Source: Bacillus sp. FJAT-28004 (GTDB lineage Bacteria > Bacillota > Bacilli > Paenibacillales > Paenibacillaceae). From it: a stretch of DNA of 64,000 bases. This document shows, one piece after another, positions 26,225 to 35,224 of the stretch (position 1 is its first letter; each line of letters begins with the position of its first letter). The notes below the pieces were generated by a model. It saw only the letters and a list, made by a program, of their open reading frames with translations, was not told the DNA's origin and made no database searches. Position numbers and translations under genes: made by a program. The DNA lies in assembly GCF_001280845.1 (NCBI RefSeq), contig NZ_LGHP01000002.1, forward strand, positions 257,970 to 321,969. Direction: 5' to 3'.

Positions 26225-28534
26225 ATGAAGCGACGACTGTGGTACGAAGCGCCCGCAAGCAGATGGGAAGAGGCGCTGCCTATCGGCAACGGTCGAGTTG
26301 GCGGCATGGTTTTTGGCGGCATTAGCAAGGAGACCGTGCAGCTTAACGAGGATTCTCTCTGGTACGGCGGTTCGATTCGTGGCAACAATACGGAAGCGCG
26401 CACAAAGCTTCCGGAAATCCGGGAAATGCTTCAGCAGGGCAAGCAAAGCGAAGCTGAGCATTTGGCGCGAATGGCACTGATGTCGAATCCGAAATATCTT
26501 CATCCTTATCAGCCTCTCGGCGAAATGTTGCTTTGGATGCAAGGTCATGAAGGCGCCGTAGACGGGTACGAGCGGGAGCTTGATCTGGAAGAGGCGATAA
26601 CCCGCGTCCGATATGAACGAGAACAGACCATGTACGAGAGAGAGTACTTTAGCAGTGCGGCTGATCAAGTATTGGTGGTTAGATTAAAAGCTGATGTGCC
26701 CGGCGCGTTAACGGTTGGGGTCAATCTAATGCGCCGTCCGTTTGATGAAGGCACGAAGGCGGCAGACGAGAAGACGATTCTGATGAGTGGGCAATGCGGA
26801 CCAGGCGGCGTCCATTATGCCGCGGCAGTACATGCGTCGGTAGAGGGAGGAACTGTGCACATTATCGGAGATTTCCTCTCGATTGAAGGAGCAGATGCGG
26901 TCACGCTGCTGCTTGCGGCCAATACCTCATTCCGGCATGACGATCCGCGGCAGGTTTGCCTTGAACAGCTGCATGCCGCGAGTCTTATGTCTTATGAGGA
27001 GCTGCGCGAACGACATGTGGGCGATTACTCGTCGTATTACCGAAGGGTAGAGCTGGAGCTGCGCAGTTCAGGGAATGACGCGATGGCAGATGTGGAGCAA
27101 GCTGAAAAGCTGGCTACCGATGTTCGCTTGCGGAGACTTGCAGAGGGTGCGCATGACGCGGGGCTGTTCGCTTTGTACTATCAATTTGGCCGCTATCTCC
27201 TTCTATCCTGTTCACGGCCGGGTACGCTTGCGGCCAATCTGCAAGGAATTTGGAACGCAAGCTTCACGCCGCCATGGGAGTCAAAATATACGATTAATAT
27301 TAATACGCAAATGAACTATTGGCCGGCGGAGTCTGGAGGGCTTCCGGAATGCCATGAACCGTTGTTCAACCTAACGGAGAGCATGCTCACAGCAGGCAGA
27401 ATTACCGCTCAAGAAACGTATGGCTGCCAAGGATTTGTCGCTCATCACAACACGAATTTGTGGGGCGATACCCATGTCGAAGGCATACTTGTCTCGTCCT
27501 CTATCTGGCCGATGGGAGCAGCGTGGTTATCACTCCATTTATGGGAGCATTACAGGTATGGCCTCGATGAGGAGTTTCTGAAGCAGCGCGCCTACCCTTT
27601 AATGAAGGAAGCGTCTCTATTTTTTCTCAGTTACATGACAGAGGATGATTCTGGGCGGCTGGTCACAGGGCCGTCGCTCTCGCCGGAAAACCGTTTTCGG
27701 AGACCGAATGGCGAAACAGGTACACTTTGTATGGGGCCATCGATGGACAGCCAAATTGTTCATGCGCTGTGGAGCTCCTTTATAGATGCGCTGCGAATAT
27801 TAGACGTGGAGGATGAGCTTCGCCAAGAGCTGAAGGAGGCGCTTGCCAAGCTGCCTCAGCCGGAGATCGGCAAGCATGGACAAATTATGGAATGGCTGGA
27901 GGACTGGGATGAAGTAGATATCGGGCATCGGCATATTTCGCAGCTGTTCGCGCTGCATCCCGGCGAACAGATTCATGTAAGGCAGACGCCGATGCTTGCA
28001 GAGGCAGCTAGACGGACGATCGAGCGCCGATTGGCGCATGGGGGCGGCCACACCGGATGGAGCCGGGCTTGGATCGTCAATTTTTGGGCGCGGCTTGAGG
28101 ACGGCGACGAAGCTTATTCTCATCTTCGGCAGCTATTGACGAGCTCGACCTATCCCAATCTATTCGACGCCCATCCTCCGTTTCAAATCGACGGAAACTT
28201 CGGCGGCGCTGCTGGCATCGCCGAGCTGCTGCTGCAGTCGCATGCTGGAGAGCTGTCATTGCTGCCGGCGCTGCCGACTTCTTGGAGCAGCGGGAAGGTG
28301 AAAGGGCTACGCGCAAGGGGGGCGCTGACCGTCGATCTCGAATGGGATGACGGATTGCTGAAAGAAGCACATATTACGGCAATGAAGAACGGCGACTGCT
28401 GCCTGAGGTACGGCGCTGCTACTATCGTTATTTTTGACGGTGATAGACGTTTAATAGAAAGTGCTAATGACGGTATCGCAAGCTTCGTACTGGAACAAGG
28501 CAAGACATACCGAGTCTTTCGATTAGTCGTATAG
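26225..28534 (+). CDS. GH95-family alpha-L-fucosidase / alpha-L-galactosidase
   Basis: A 769-residue protein with the full GH95 outline: N-terminal beta domain opening with WYEAPASRWEEALPIGNGR, then an (alpha/alpha)6 barrel with NINTQMNYWPAESGGL, HHNTNLWGDT (residues 407-416, whose two Asn activate water in the family) and SPENRF with probable general acid Glu488. Known members invert alpha-1,2-L-fucosides or alpha-L-galactosides, found in xyloglucan, mucilage and pectin side chains. No signal peptide. The start follows a GGAAGGAG site. It lies between the GH31 and GH88 genes in the same operon. Confidence 0.9.
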   Translation: MKRRLWYEAPASRWEEALPIGNGRVGGMVFGGISKETVQLNEDSLWYGGSIRGNNTEARTKLPEIREMLQQGKQSEAEHLARMALMSNPKYLHPYQPLGEMLLWMQGHEGAVDGYERELDLEEAITRVRYEREQTMYEREYFSSAADQVLVVRLKADVPGALTVGVNLMRRPFDEGTKAADEKTILMSGQCGPGGVHYAAAVHASVEGGTVHIIGDFLSIEGADAVTLLLAANTSFRHDDPRQVCLEQLHAASLMSYEELRERHVGDYSSYYRRVELELRSSGNDAMADVEQAEKLATDVRLRRLAEGAHDAGLFALYYQFGRYLLLSCSRPGTLAANLQGIWNASFTPPWESKYTININTQMNYWPAESGGLPECHEPLFNLTESMLTAGRITAQETYGCQGFVAHHNTNLWGDTHVEGILVSSSIWPMGAAWLSLHLWEHYRYGLDEEFLKQRAYPLMKEASLFFLSYMTEDDSGRLVTGPSLSPENRFRRPNGETGTLCMGPSMDSQIVHALWSSFIDALRILDVEDELRQELKEALAKLPQPEIGKHGQIMEWLEDWDEVDIGHRHISQLFALHPGEQIHVRQTPMLAEAARRTIERRLAHGGGHTGWSRAWIVNFWARLEDGDEAYSHLRQLLTSSTYPNLFDAHPPFQIDGNFGGAAGIAELLLQSHAGELSLLPALPTSWSSGKVKGLRARGALTVDLEWDDGLLKEAHITAMKNGDCCLRYGAATIVIFDGDRRLIESANDGIASFVLEQGKTYRVFRLVV

Positions 28535-28556
28535 ATCAATAAAGGAGGATAATAAA

Positions 28557-29681
28557 ATGACAGATCTTCTTATTTTAGAGGAAGCGCAGTTGATCTCGTG
28601 GTGGGAAAAAATTCAGAGCAAGACGGAGCGGATGTTGAGTGAGATCGGTGATCAATCTCCTCATGTCGCGACTGTGAATGAGTACGACGATATGCGAATC
28701 GACTGGTGGACTTCCGGCTTCTGGCCGGGAATGCTGTGGATTTTGCACAATATGACCGGCAAAGACGGATACCGTCATGCGGCGTGGACATGGGACGCTC
28801 GTATGGAGCAATGTTTTGTAACGGAAAGCAATCTTCATCATGATGTCGGGTTTCAATTTCTACCGACCTCGGTAATCAAGTTTAAGCTGACGGGAGATGC
28901 GGATGCGCGCCGAAGAGCGCTCGCCGCGGCGAATTTCCTCACTGGCCGGTTTAATTTGAACGGACGTTTCCTCCGCGCTTGGAATCAGGATAAGACGGGC
29001 TGGGCGATTATCGATTCTATGATGAATCTTTCCCTGCTCTTTTGGGCATCCGAGGAAAGCAAAGACCCGCGGTTCCGACAGATCGCCTGTGCGCATGCAG
29101 ACACCGTAATAAAGCATTTTATCCGTGAGGACGGATCCGTCCATCATATCGTCGCTTTTGATCCAGAGTCTGGAGAAGTGAACGAATATTTGGGCGGACA
29201 AGGCTACGCTCCTTACTCCTCTTGGAGTAGAGGCCAGGCGTGGGCGCTGTATGGCATGGCCAATACGTATAGATATACGGGCGACATTCGTTATCTCCGC
29301 GCTGCTCAGCGGGTGGCGCATTATTTTTTAAGCTGCCTGCCTGAGGATCATGTCCCGCATTGGGATTTTCGGACACCAAATTCGCAAAACGAGCCTAGAG
29401 ACACCTCTGCTGCAAGCTGTGCAGCTTCTGGCCTGATCGAGATTGCTGCGCTTCTGCAAAAGGAGGAAGGAAGGATATATCGCCAAGCGGCTGAGCGTAT
29501 CCTAAAGTCGTTGACGGAAAATTATGCGACACTAGATGAACCGAGCTGCCAAGGCTTGCTGCGGGAAGGAACGGGCAACAAGCCTGCTGGCCAAAATATC
29601 AATGTATCCCTCATCTATGGGGACTATTACTACGTTGAGGCGATCGCCAAGCTAAGGGGCTGGTCGAACCGGGTATTTTGA
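28557..29681 (+). CDS. GH88 unsaturated glucuronyl hydrolase
   Basis: A 374-residue (alpha/alpha)6 enzyme. The two family Asp residues are visible: Asp96 in HHDVGF and Asp153 in AIIDSMMNL. GH88 enzymes hydrate the 4,5-unsaturated uronyl group left at the non-reducing end by polysaccharide lyases, which matches the presence of a secreted beta-helix (lyase-like) protein in the same operon. GH105 unsaturated rhamnogalacturonyl hydrolases are related and cannot be fully excluded. A strong AAAGGAGG precedes the ATG. The gene ends 9 bp before the sigK remnant that closes the module. Confidence 0.85.
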   Translation: MTDLLILEEAQLISWWEKIQSKTERMLSEIGDQSPHVATVNEYDDMRIDWWTSGFWPGMLWILHNMTGKDGYRHAAWTWDARMEQCFVTESNLHHDVGFQFLPTSVIKFKLTGDADARRRALAAANFLTGRFNLNGRFLRAWNQDKTGWAIIDSMMNLSLLFWASEESKDPRFRQIACAHADTVIKHFIREDGSVHHIVAFDPESGEVNEYLGGQGYAPYSSWSRGQAWALYGMANTYRYTGDIRYLRAAQRVAHYFLSCLPEDHVPHWDFRTPNSQNEPRDTSAASCAASGLIEIAALLQKEEGRIYRQAAERILKSLTENYATLDEPSCQGLLREGTGNKPAGQNINVSLIYGDYYYVEAIAKLRGWSNRVF

Positions 29682-29690
29682 GCGGTAGCA

Positions 29691-29799
29691 GATGAAACTT
29701 TATCATGAGTTTTATAAGGCGAAGAGATAATTGCATTTTTTAAAAATACGATTAGGTATTCAAAGAAAGCGAAAGCCACGTCGTAGAACGTGGCTTTTT
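29691..29799 (+). repeat. sigK 3'-end remnant, copy 2, with terminator
   Basis: 29691-29730 repeats the last 13 codons of sigK with two changes (stop TAA instead of TGA) and would still encode MKLYHEFYKAKR. It lies immediately after the GH88 gene with no sigma-factor gene upstream. A sequence-divergent spacer is followed by a terminator (29775-29799, GCCACGT/ACGTGGC stem) with the same stem as the sigK terminator. It marks the border between modules A and B. Confidence 0.85.
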
Positions 29800-29930
29800 A
29801 TGTATAAGAATGACTTGTTCTTCTACATTTTCGAAGGAGCCCGGAATTTCGCGACTCAACAGAACAGCGCAGTAGACAACTTGATGATGAAGGATTTAAC
29901 CATTTGATCGCCGACATGAGGAGGATTCCA

Positions 29931-31481
29931 ATGTTTAACGTGTTGATCGTGGACGACGAAAAATTTGAACGTGACGGTATCAAATATTTGCTCTCCAACT
30001 ACAACTTTAATGTAAGCGTTGCCGAAGCTCATAATGGCAAGGAGGCGCTTGATTATCTTCTTCATCATGAAGTAGATGTTCTGATAACAGATATTAGAAT
30101 GCCGATCATGGATGGAATAGGTTTGGTGAATTCGCTTAGAAAGCATGACCAGTCGTTGAAAATCGTCATTTCCAGTGCATACGGCGAATTCGAATATGCG
30201 AAGAAAGCCATCGAGCTTGGCGTAGAGCATTATATATTAAAACCTGTCGACATCGAAGAATTTATCGACGTCATTCGAAAAGTGTTCAGCTCGTGCGAAG
30301 CAGGAAGAATGGAGAACGAAAAAAGAGAGAAACTGTTGGCGGGTTATAATCGAAGCATCAAATACGAAAAGGAAAAAATAATGCTGGATCTCATCCAGGG
30401 GGCAAGCGCCGACGTACCGATGATGACAAGGATGCAGCAATCCGATTTCGATTACCAATATAAATGTTTCCAGTTGATATTGATCCAAATGAACTTCAAA
30501 ATATTTGATTCAATGGCATATCGGTTGGAGATTGATTTACGCACCATGATTCAAACTCCGTATGACTTTGTCAATCTGAACGAATATCAAAGTGTGATCT
30601 TGTTAAAATCACACCATATGCTCGCATATTCCGAATTGCTGGAGATTGGTAACCGAATGCAGCAGTTTTTTACTAGTAAAGACCTGATTGCCGCGTGGAT
30701 CGTATTCGGCAGATCGGTGAACAAAATCGAGGATCTTCATGATATATATGCGGATATGGAAACGATGCTTGATTACCACCTCTTTGGTCATGAAAAAGGG
30801 AGTTTATTATTTGTGGATCAGTTCTATGATAAGGAAGAGCATTCTACCTCCATCTTGAACCGGGATCTGGAGGAAATAAAGGGCATGGTCCGATTTCGGA
30901 ATCTCAAAGAAGGGAAGCGGCGAATCTCCTTGTTCTTTGATGAACTTCAGGAAAGCAATCATTTTTCCAGCATTTATGTCAAGCATCTGTGCGTGGAGAT
31001 TATAAAAGAAATTTGCTTAATCTACCCCATACACGCTCATAAATTTCAAAGTGTCATTCGAGACGTGTATTTAATTAGGACGCCCGCCGATATCAAGAAG
31101 ATTCTATACGCTTTGCTAGATAATGAAGATACCAATACGACTAGCGACAATATCGACCAGAATCGTAAAGTGATTAAGGAAGTCGTAGACCTTATCGCCA
31201 AACAGTACAATCAGGAAATTAGCTTGGATACGATCGCTTCCGGTGTTCATTTATCCCCAAGTTATTTAAGTCATCTGTTCAAGAAAGAAACAGGTGAAAA
31301 TATAGTCAAATATATTACAAGCATAAGGCTTAGGAAAGCAAGCGATTACTTGAGGAATACGAATATGAAGATCGTCGACATCAGCAAGGAAGTGGGATTC
31401 TCCAATGTGCCTTACTTCTACACCATATTCAAGAACTATTACGGTCTTACCCCAGCAAAGTATAGGGAGAGAGTTGAATGA
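29931..31481 (+). CDS. AraC-type response regulator, YesN-like (module B)
   Basis: A 516-residue regulator: receiver domain with phospho-acceptor Asp54 (LITDIRMPIMDG), a middle region of about 260 residues with no recognised domain, and a C-terminal AraC DNA-binding domain (ISLDTIASGVHLSPSYLSHLFKK). It is longer than the module A homologue because of the middle region. ATG 29931 follows GAGGAGG at correct spacing; upstream in-frame TTG 29904 and ATG 29916 are less likely. Its gene overlaps the kinase gene by ATGA. Confidence 0.9.
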   Translation: MFNVLIVDDEKFERDGIKYLLSNYNFNVSVAEAHNGKEALDYLLHHEVDVLITDIRMPIMDGIGLVNSLRKHDQSLKIVISSAYGEFEYAKKAIELGVEHYILKPVDIEEFIDVIRKVFSSCEAGRMENEKREKLLAGYNRSIKYEKEKIMLDLIQGASADVPMMTRMQQSDFDYQYKCFQLILIQMNFKIFDSMAYRLEIDLRTMIQTPYDFVNLNEYQSVILLKSHHMLAYSELLEIGNRMQQFFTSKDLIAAWIVFGRSVNKIEDLHDIYADMETMLDYHLFGHEKGSLLFVDQFYDKEEHSTSILNRDLEEIKGMVRFRNLKEGKRRISLFFDELQESNHFSSIYVKHLCVEIIKEICLIYPIHAHKFQSVIRDVYLIRTPADIKKILYALLDNEDTNTTSDNIDQNRKVIKEVVDLIAKQYNQEISLDTIASGVHLSPSYLSHLFKKETGENIVKYITSIRLRKASDYLRNTNMKIVDISKEVGFSNVPYFYTIFKNYYGLTPAKYRERVE

Positions 31482-33175
31482 AGCGGGCCCGCCGGATTCA
31501 TGCAGTTCAATTCACTTCTATTAGGCAAAAGCTATTATTATCTTATATATTACTAATCGTGATCCCAATTGTAGTATTGGGCTGGTATTCATATTATCAG
31601 TCCAAGTTATTGCTCCAGAAGCAGGTCTTACAGGGAATACGAGAGACGATTCAAACGATTTCTGACAATATGGACTATAAGGCGGATCAATATAACCGGA
31701 TTATGGATTCCATTGTGTACAATACTGGCATCCTCAAAATATTTAATAACGATTATACTGACGTATCCAATTTATCTAATGATTTAAGAAGCTACCTGGA
31801 TCCTACGTTCAATACGATTAAGGGATTGAACAAGGAAATTATACAGCTTACCGTTTACACGCAAAATAAACTGCCGGAATACGGCGATTTCATTCAAAAC
31901 AGCAGCCGTGTCGCGGAAACGAGTTGGTACCAGAGAGCTTCGACCAATGTCAATACGGAATGGTATTGGGAAGATGGAAACTTGATCGTAGCCAGGAAAA
32001 TACCAGACATTTTCCAACTCCGGGATCCGAGCACCGTCTCTATGAATCTTACTTATAGCAAAATGTTCGAAGGTTTGCAGGGCGAAGAAATGAACAATTT
32101 CGGCATCGTCGTAAGAGATAAGAATTCCAAAGTTGTTTACAGCAATTCTGCCTATCTAAAACTAAGCCCTCTTTTGGATGCTATGGGCAAATCCTCCAAG
32201 ATCGGAAATCATTACTTCATTATCGAGGAGCATATTCAGCATACGAACTGGTCATTATCGTATTATATTCCTCTTAATGAGGTATCTATTAATGCAACGA
32301 GCATCATTAAAGCTACAGTCATTATCGTGCTCGTATGTTTTTCAGTTCTCTTACTGATGATTTGGATGTTTTCCAACAGGTTAACTAGACCGATCAAACG
32401 GTTGATCAGTAAAATGGAACTGATCGAGAACGGGAATTTGAATGTCGTTGTCTCTTCCAATTCGAGTGACGAATTCGGAATGCTGACCAACCGATTCGGA
32501 CAAATGTTACAAAAAATTAACGAGTTGATTCAGGTCGGTTATCAGAATAAGATCGATCAACAGAAAGCGGAATTTAAGGCTCTTCAATCCCAGATAAATC
32601 CTCACTTTCTCTATAATACGCTGTCTGCGATTAAGTGGAAGTCCGTTCAGGCTGGACAGGATGAGATCAGCAAAATCGTCACCTCACTCTCAAAGTTTTA
32701 TCGAACGGCATTGAACAAAGGGAATAATATCATTCCCATACGTGAAGAAGTCATCAATATGAAATCCTATATGGAGATCATGCTGATTTTGAGGGAAAGT
32801 AGCTTCGATGTTAATTACGACTTTGATGAAGACATATTTCGTTATGTGACTATTAATTTGATTTTGCAGCCCATAGTAGAAAATTGTATCCAGCATGGGA
32901 TCAGCAACAAAACGGATGGGAGGGGAAAGATCACTGTAATAGGACGAAGCGGTGACGGGTATATTGAGTTCACAGTAGCGGATAACGGAGTTGGCATGAC
33001 GGAGGAGAAAGCCCGTGAAGTGTTGTCACGGGAATCCCAAGGCTACGGGCTGAAAAATGTAAATGACCGATTGAAATTATTTTTCGGTGAGGAGTATGGG
33101 ATAACTATTGAAAGCGGTCTGGGGAAAGGAACTGTTATGGCCGTTCGCTTTCCGAAAGGAGCGGAGCCATTGTAG
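31478..33175 (+). CDS. Membrane sensor histidine kinase, YesM-like (module B)
   Basis: A 565-residue kinase: TM1 near residues 18-40 (LLLSYILLIVIPIVVLGWYSYY), extracytoplasmic domain, TM2 around 275-300, HAMP, then His_kinase motif SQINPHFLYNTL and GHKL boxes (IVENCIQHGI, DNGVGM, GYGLKNV). It partners the preceding response regulator. It is the only other kinase of this type in the window, so modules A and B each have a private sensing pair. Confidence 0.9.
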   Translation: MKRARRIHAVQFTSIRQKLLLSYILLIVIPIVVLGWYSYYQSKLLLQKQVLQGIRETIQTISDNMDYKADQYNRIMDSIVYNTGILKIFNNDYTDVSNLSNDLRSYLDPTFNTIKGLNKEIIQLTVYTQNKLPEYGDFIQNSSRVAETSWYQRASTNVNTEWYWEDGNLIVARKIPDIFQLRDPSTVSMNLTYSKMFEGLQGEEMNNFGIVVRDKNSKVVYSNSAYLKLSPLLDAMGKSSKIGNHYFIIEEHIQHTNWSLSYYIPLNEVSINATSIIKATVIIVLVCFSVLLLMIWMFSNRLTRPIKRLISKMELIENGNLNVVVSSNSSDEFGMLTNRFGQMLQKINELIQVGYQNKIDQQKAEFKALQSQINPHFLYNTLSAIKWKSVQAGQDEISKIVTSLSKFYRTALNKGNNIIPIREEVINMKSYMEIMLILRESSFDVNYDFDEDIFRYVTINLILQPIVENCIQHGISNKTDGRGKITVIGRSGDGYIEFTVADNGVGMTEEKAREVLSRESQGYGLKNVNDRLKLFFGEEYGITIESGLGKGTVMAVRFPKGAEPL

Positions 33176-33192
33176 GGCATGTGAAACGAACA

Positions 33193-33252
33193 TGACTGTC
33201 TGAAAACACGTATACCCGGGCCGTCATAGGGAGATTCGTGTTTTTTGTTTTC
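33193..33252 (+). terminator. Probable terminator after the kinase gene
   Basis: AAAACACG and CGTGTTTTTTG form a stem around a GC-rich loop, followed by a T tract. It separates the two-component genes from the transporter promoter. Confidence 0.5.
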
Positions 33253-33301
33253 GATCGGGAAAAGCTGATAATTTATTGAAGTATATCAAAAGAATCCGAA
33301 A

Positions 33302-33330
33302 TTGTTGGTGAGAACGGAAGCTCCTATAAT
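33302..33330 (+). promoter_or_regulatory. Sigma-A-type promoter for module B transporter operon
   Basis: TTGTTG, a 17-bp spacer, then TATAAT (33325-33330). The expected start point near 33337 falls on the SD-like AAGGAGG, which argues that translation begins downstream at ATG 33364. Confidence 0.6.
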
Positions 33331-33363
33331 AAATACAAGGAGGTGAATGTTCTGGAGATTCGT

Positions 33364-34260
33364 ATGAGGGGGTTCAAGAAGTATAAAGTGCTATATGTGA
33401 TGATGCTGCCCGCAATAGCGTACTACATTGTTTTCCATTATGTTCCAATGTATGGTGCCGTATTAGCCTTTAAGGATTTTCAGCTTATGAAGGGGATTTG
33501 GAACAGCCCTTGGATTGGAATGTACAATTTTATGTATGCGTTTTCAGACCCTGTTTTTTTACAGGTTTTGAAAAATACGATTATCATCAGCTTGTACAAA
33601 TTAATATTCGGCTTCCCGGTTCCGATCATATTTGCCCTGCTGTTAAATGAAATAACCAGTGAAAAGTTTAAAAAAATAGCTCAAACGATATCTTATTTGC
33701 CACATTTTATTTCGTGGGTAGTGATGGCGGGCATCTTCATGAGCATCCTATCAATCGACGGCTTAGTTAATTCCATTGTCAAACTGTTAGGGATGGACCC
33801 TGTCTTATTTATGGGAAATGAAAAGTATTTCCGACTTATTCTCGTATTGACGGACATTTATAAAAGCTTCGGTTGGGGAGCGATCGTTTATTTCGCCGCC
33901 ATATCTGGCATTAACGGCGAAATATATGAAGCGGCTATTATCGACGGGGCAAGTAGATTTCAAAGGGTCATTAACATTACGATCCCTATGCTCGTTCCAG
34001 TAATGGCCATCCTGTTAATTTTGTCGATGGCGGGAATTCTAGATGCCGGATTCGATCAAATTTTTAATATGTATAGTGTTAACGTATATCGAGTATCGGA
34101 CATTATTGATACGTATGTGTACAGAAAAGGCATGATAGAGATGGAATATGGCTATGCAACGGCGGTAGGTTTATTCAAATCGGTCATTGCCTTAGTCATG
34201 ATTGTAACGGTTAACTGGATCATCAAGACTGCAGGTGGAAAGGAGCATTCATTATGGTAA
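33364..34260 (+). CDS. ABC sugar permease, LplB-like (module B)
   Basis: A 298-residue integral membrane protein with about six spans; LPAIAYYIVFHYVPMYGAVLAF at the N-terminus and EAA loop EAAIIDGASRFQRV. ATG 33364 has GGAG six bases upstream; the in-frame GTG 33343 lies within another SD-like sequence at the predicted transcription start. It pairs with 34286 and the lipoprotein at 35225. As in the other modules no ATPase gene is nearby. Confidence 0.88.
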   Translation: MRGFKKYKVLYVMMLPAIAYYIVFHYVPMYGAVLAFKDFQLMKGIWNSPWIGMYNFMYAFSDPVFLQVLKNTIIISLYKLIFGFPVPIIFALLLNEITSEKFKKIAQTISYLPHFISWVVMAGIFMSILSIDGLVNSIVKLLGMDPVLFMGNEKYFRLILVLTDIYKSFGWGAIVYFAAISGINGEIYEAAIIDGASRFQRVINITIPMLVPVMAILLILSMAGILDAGFDQIFNMYSVNVYRVSDIIDTYVYRKGMIEMEYGYATAVGLFKSVIALVMIVTVNWIIKTAGGKEHSLW

Positions 34261-34285
34261 AACCGGCATCTTGCGGAGGGGCTAT

Positions 34286-35161
34286 ATGAAGAAAACGAAA
34301 AGTGAAAAAGGGTTTGATGTCCTGCTGTATATGCTCGTAACAGGGATTCTATTCATTACTTTGCTGCCGTTTTGGAATCAGCTAGTTATCTCCTTATCTT
34401 CGGGCAAGGGAGCTTATTCATCCGGACTGATGTTGGTTCCTCAGAATTTTTCTTTAGCCGCTTATAAGCTTGCTTTGGAATTCACAGGCTTGTGGGTCGG
34501 TTATGGGAATACGCTGGTGCGGACAGTGTTGGGAGTTACCTTAAGCCTCACGTTTACTTCGATGCTGGCTTATCCTCTTTCCAAGTTGGATTTGCCGCTT
34601 AACAGAACGATCACGTTGTTCATCTTGTTTACAATGGTCTTTAGCGGTGGATTAATTCCTACATTTCTACTAATCAAAAATTTAGGTCTGTTGGATATGA
34701 TATGGGCGTTGGTGCTGCCGTCACTAGTCGGTACGTACAACGTTCTAATCATGAGGAATTTTTTTCGGTCGTTGCCGGAAAGTCTGGAAGAGTCAGCGAA
34801 GATGGATGGCGCGGGTTATTTTACGATTTTTTGCAGGATTACAATTCCCTTATCGAAGCCTGTTTTGGCAACGATTGCGCTATGGGTGGCGGTTTACCAT
34901 TGGAATGCATGGTTTGACGCAATGATTTATATTAAGGATCCTGGAAAGGACGTGCTGCAAATCGTGCTTCGTAAAATCGTGATCGAGAACAACCTCGACT
35001 CGATGCAGGCTTTAATCAACAGGACGGATACGACGAAGCATTTGGGCAGAGAGCTGTATGCGACTATCGTGATCTTGTCGATATTGCCTATGCTGGTCAT
35101 TTATCCGTTCGTGCAAAAATTTTTCGTTCGGGGTATTATGCTGGGTGCTGTTAAAGGCTAA
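34286..35161 (+). CDS. ABC sugar permease, LplC/YtcP-like (module B)
   Basis: A 291-residue membrane protein with EAA motif ESAKMDGAGYFTIF and the family C-terminus FVRGIMLGAVKG. ATG 34286 has GGAGGGG upstream; the open frame extends 5' to 34235 into the previous gene, but that part is not family-like. It is co-transcribed with the LplB-like gene 25 bp upstream. Confidence 0.88.
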   Translation: MKKTKSEKGFDVLLYMLVTGILFITLLPFWNQLVISLSSGKGAYSSGLMLVPQNFSLAAYKLALEFTGLWVGYGNTLVRTVLGVTLSLTFTSMLAYPLSKLDLPLNRTITLFILFTMVFSGGLIPTFLLIKNLGLLDMIWALVLPSLVGTYNVLIMRNFFRSLPESLEESAKMDGAGYFTIFCRITIPLSKPVLATIALWVAVYHWNAWFDAMIYIKDPGKDVLQIVLRKIVIENNLDSMQALINRTDTTKHLGRELYATIVILSILPMLVIYPFVQKFFVRGIMLGAVKG

Positions 35162-35224
35162 TCAGTTGTAGAAGAAGGGGGAGCCGTACCAATAAATACA
35201 GTAAATAAAAGGGGTGTGATTCAA

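Noticed and set aside
33347..33367. Six-codon leader MFWRFV overlapping ATG 33364 as ATGA
   Set aside because: The predicted transcription start lies at the SD-like sequence, so its ribosome site would be at or before the mRNA 5' end.
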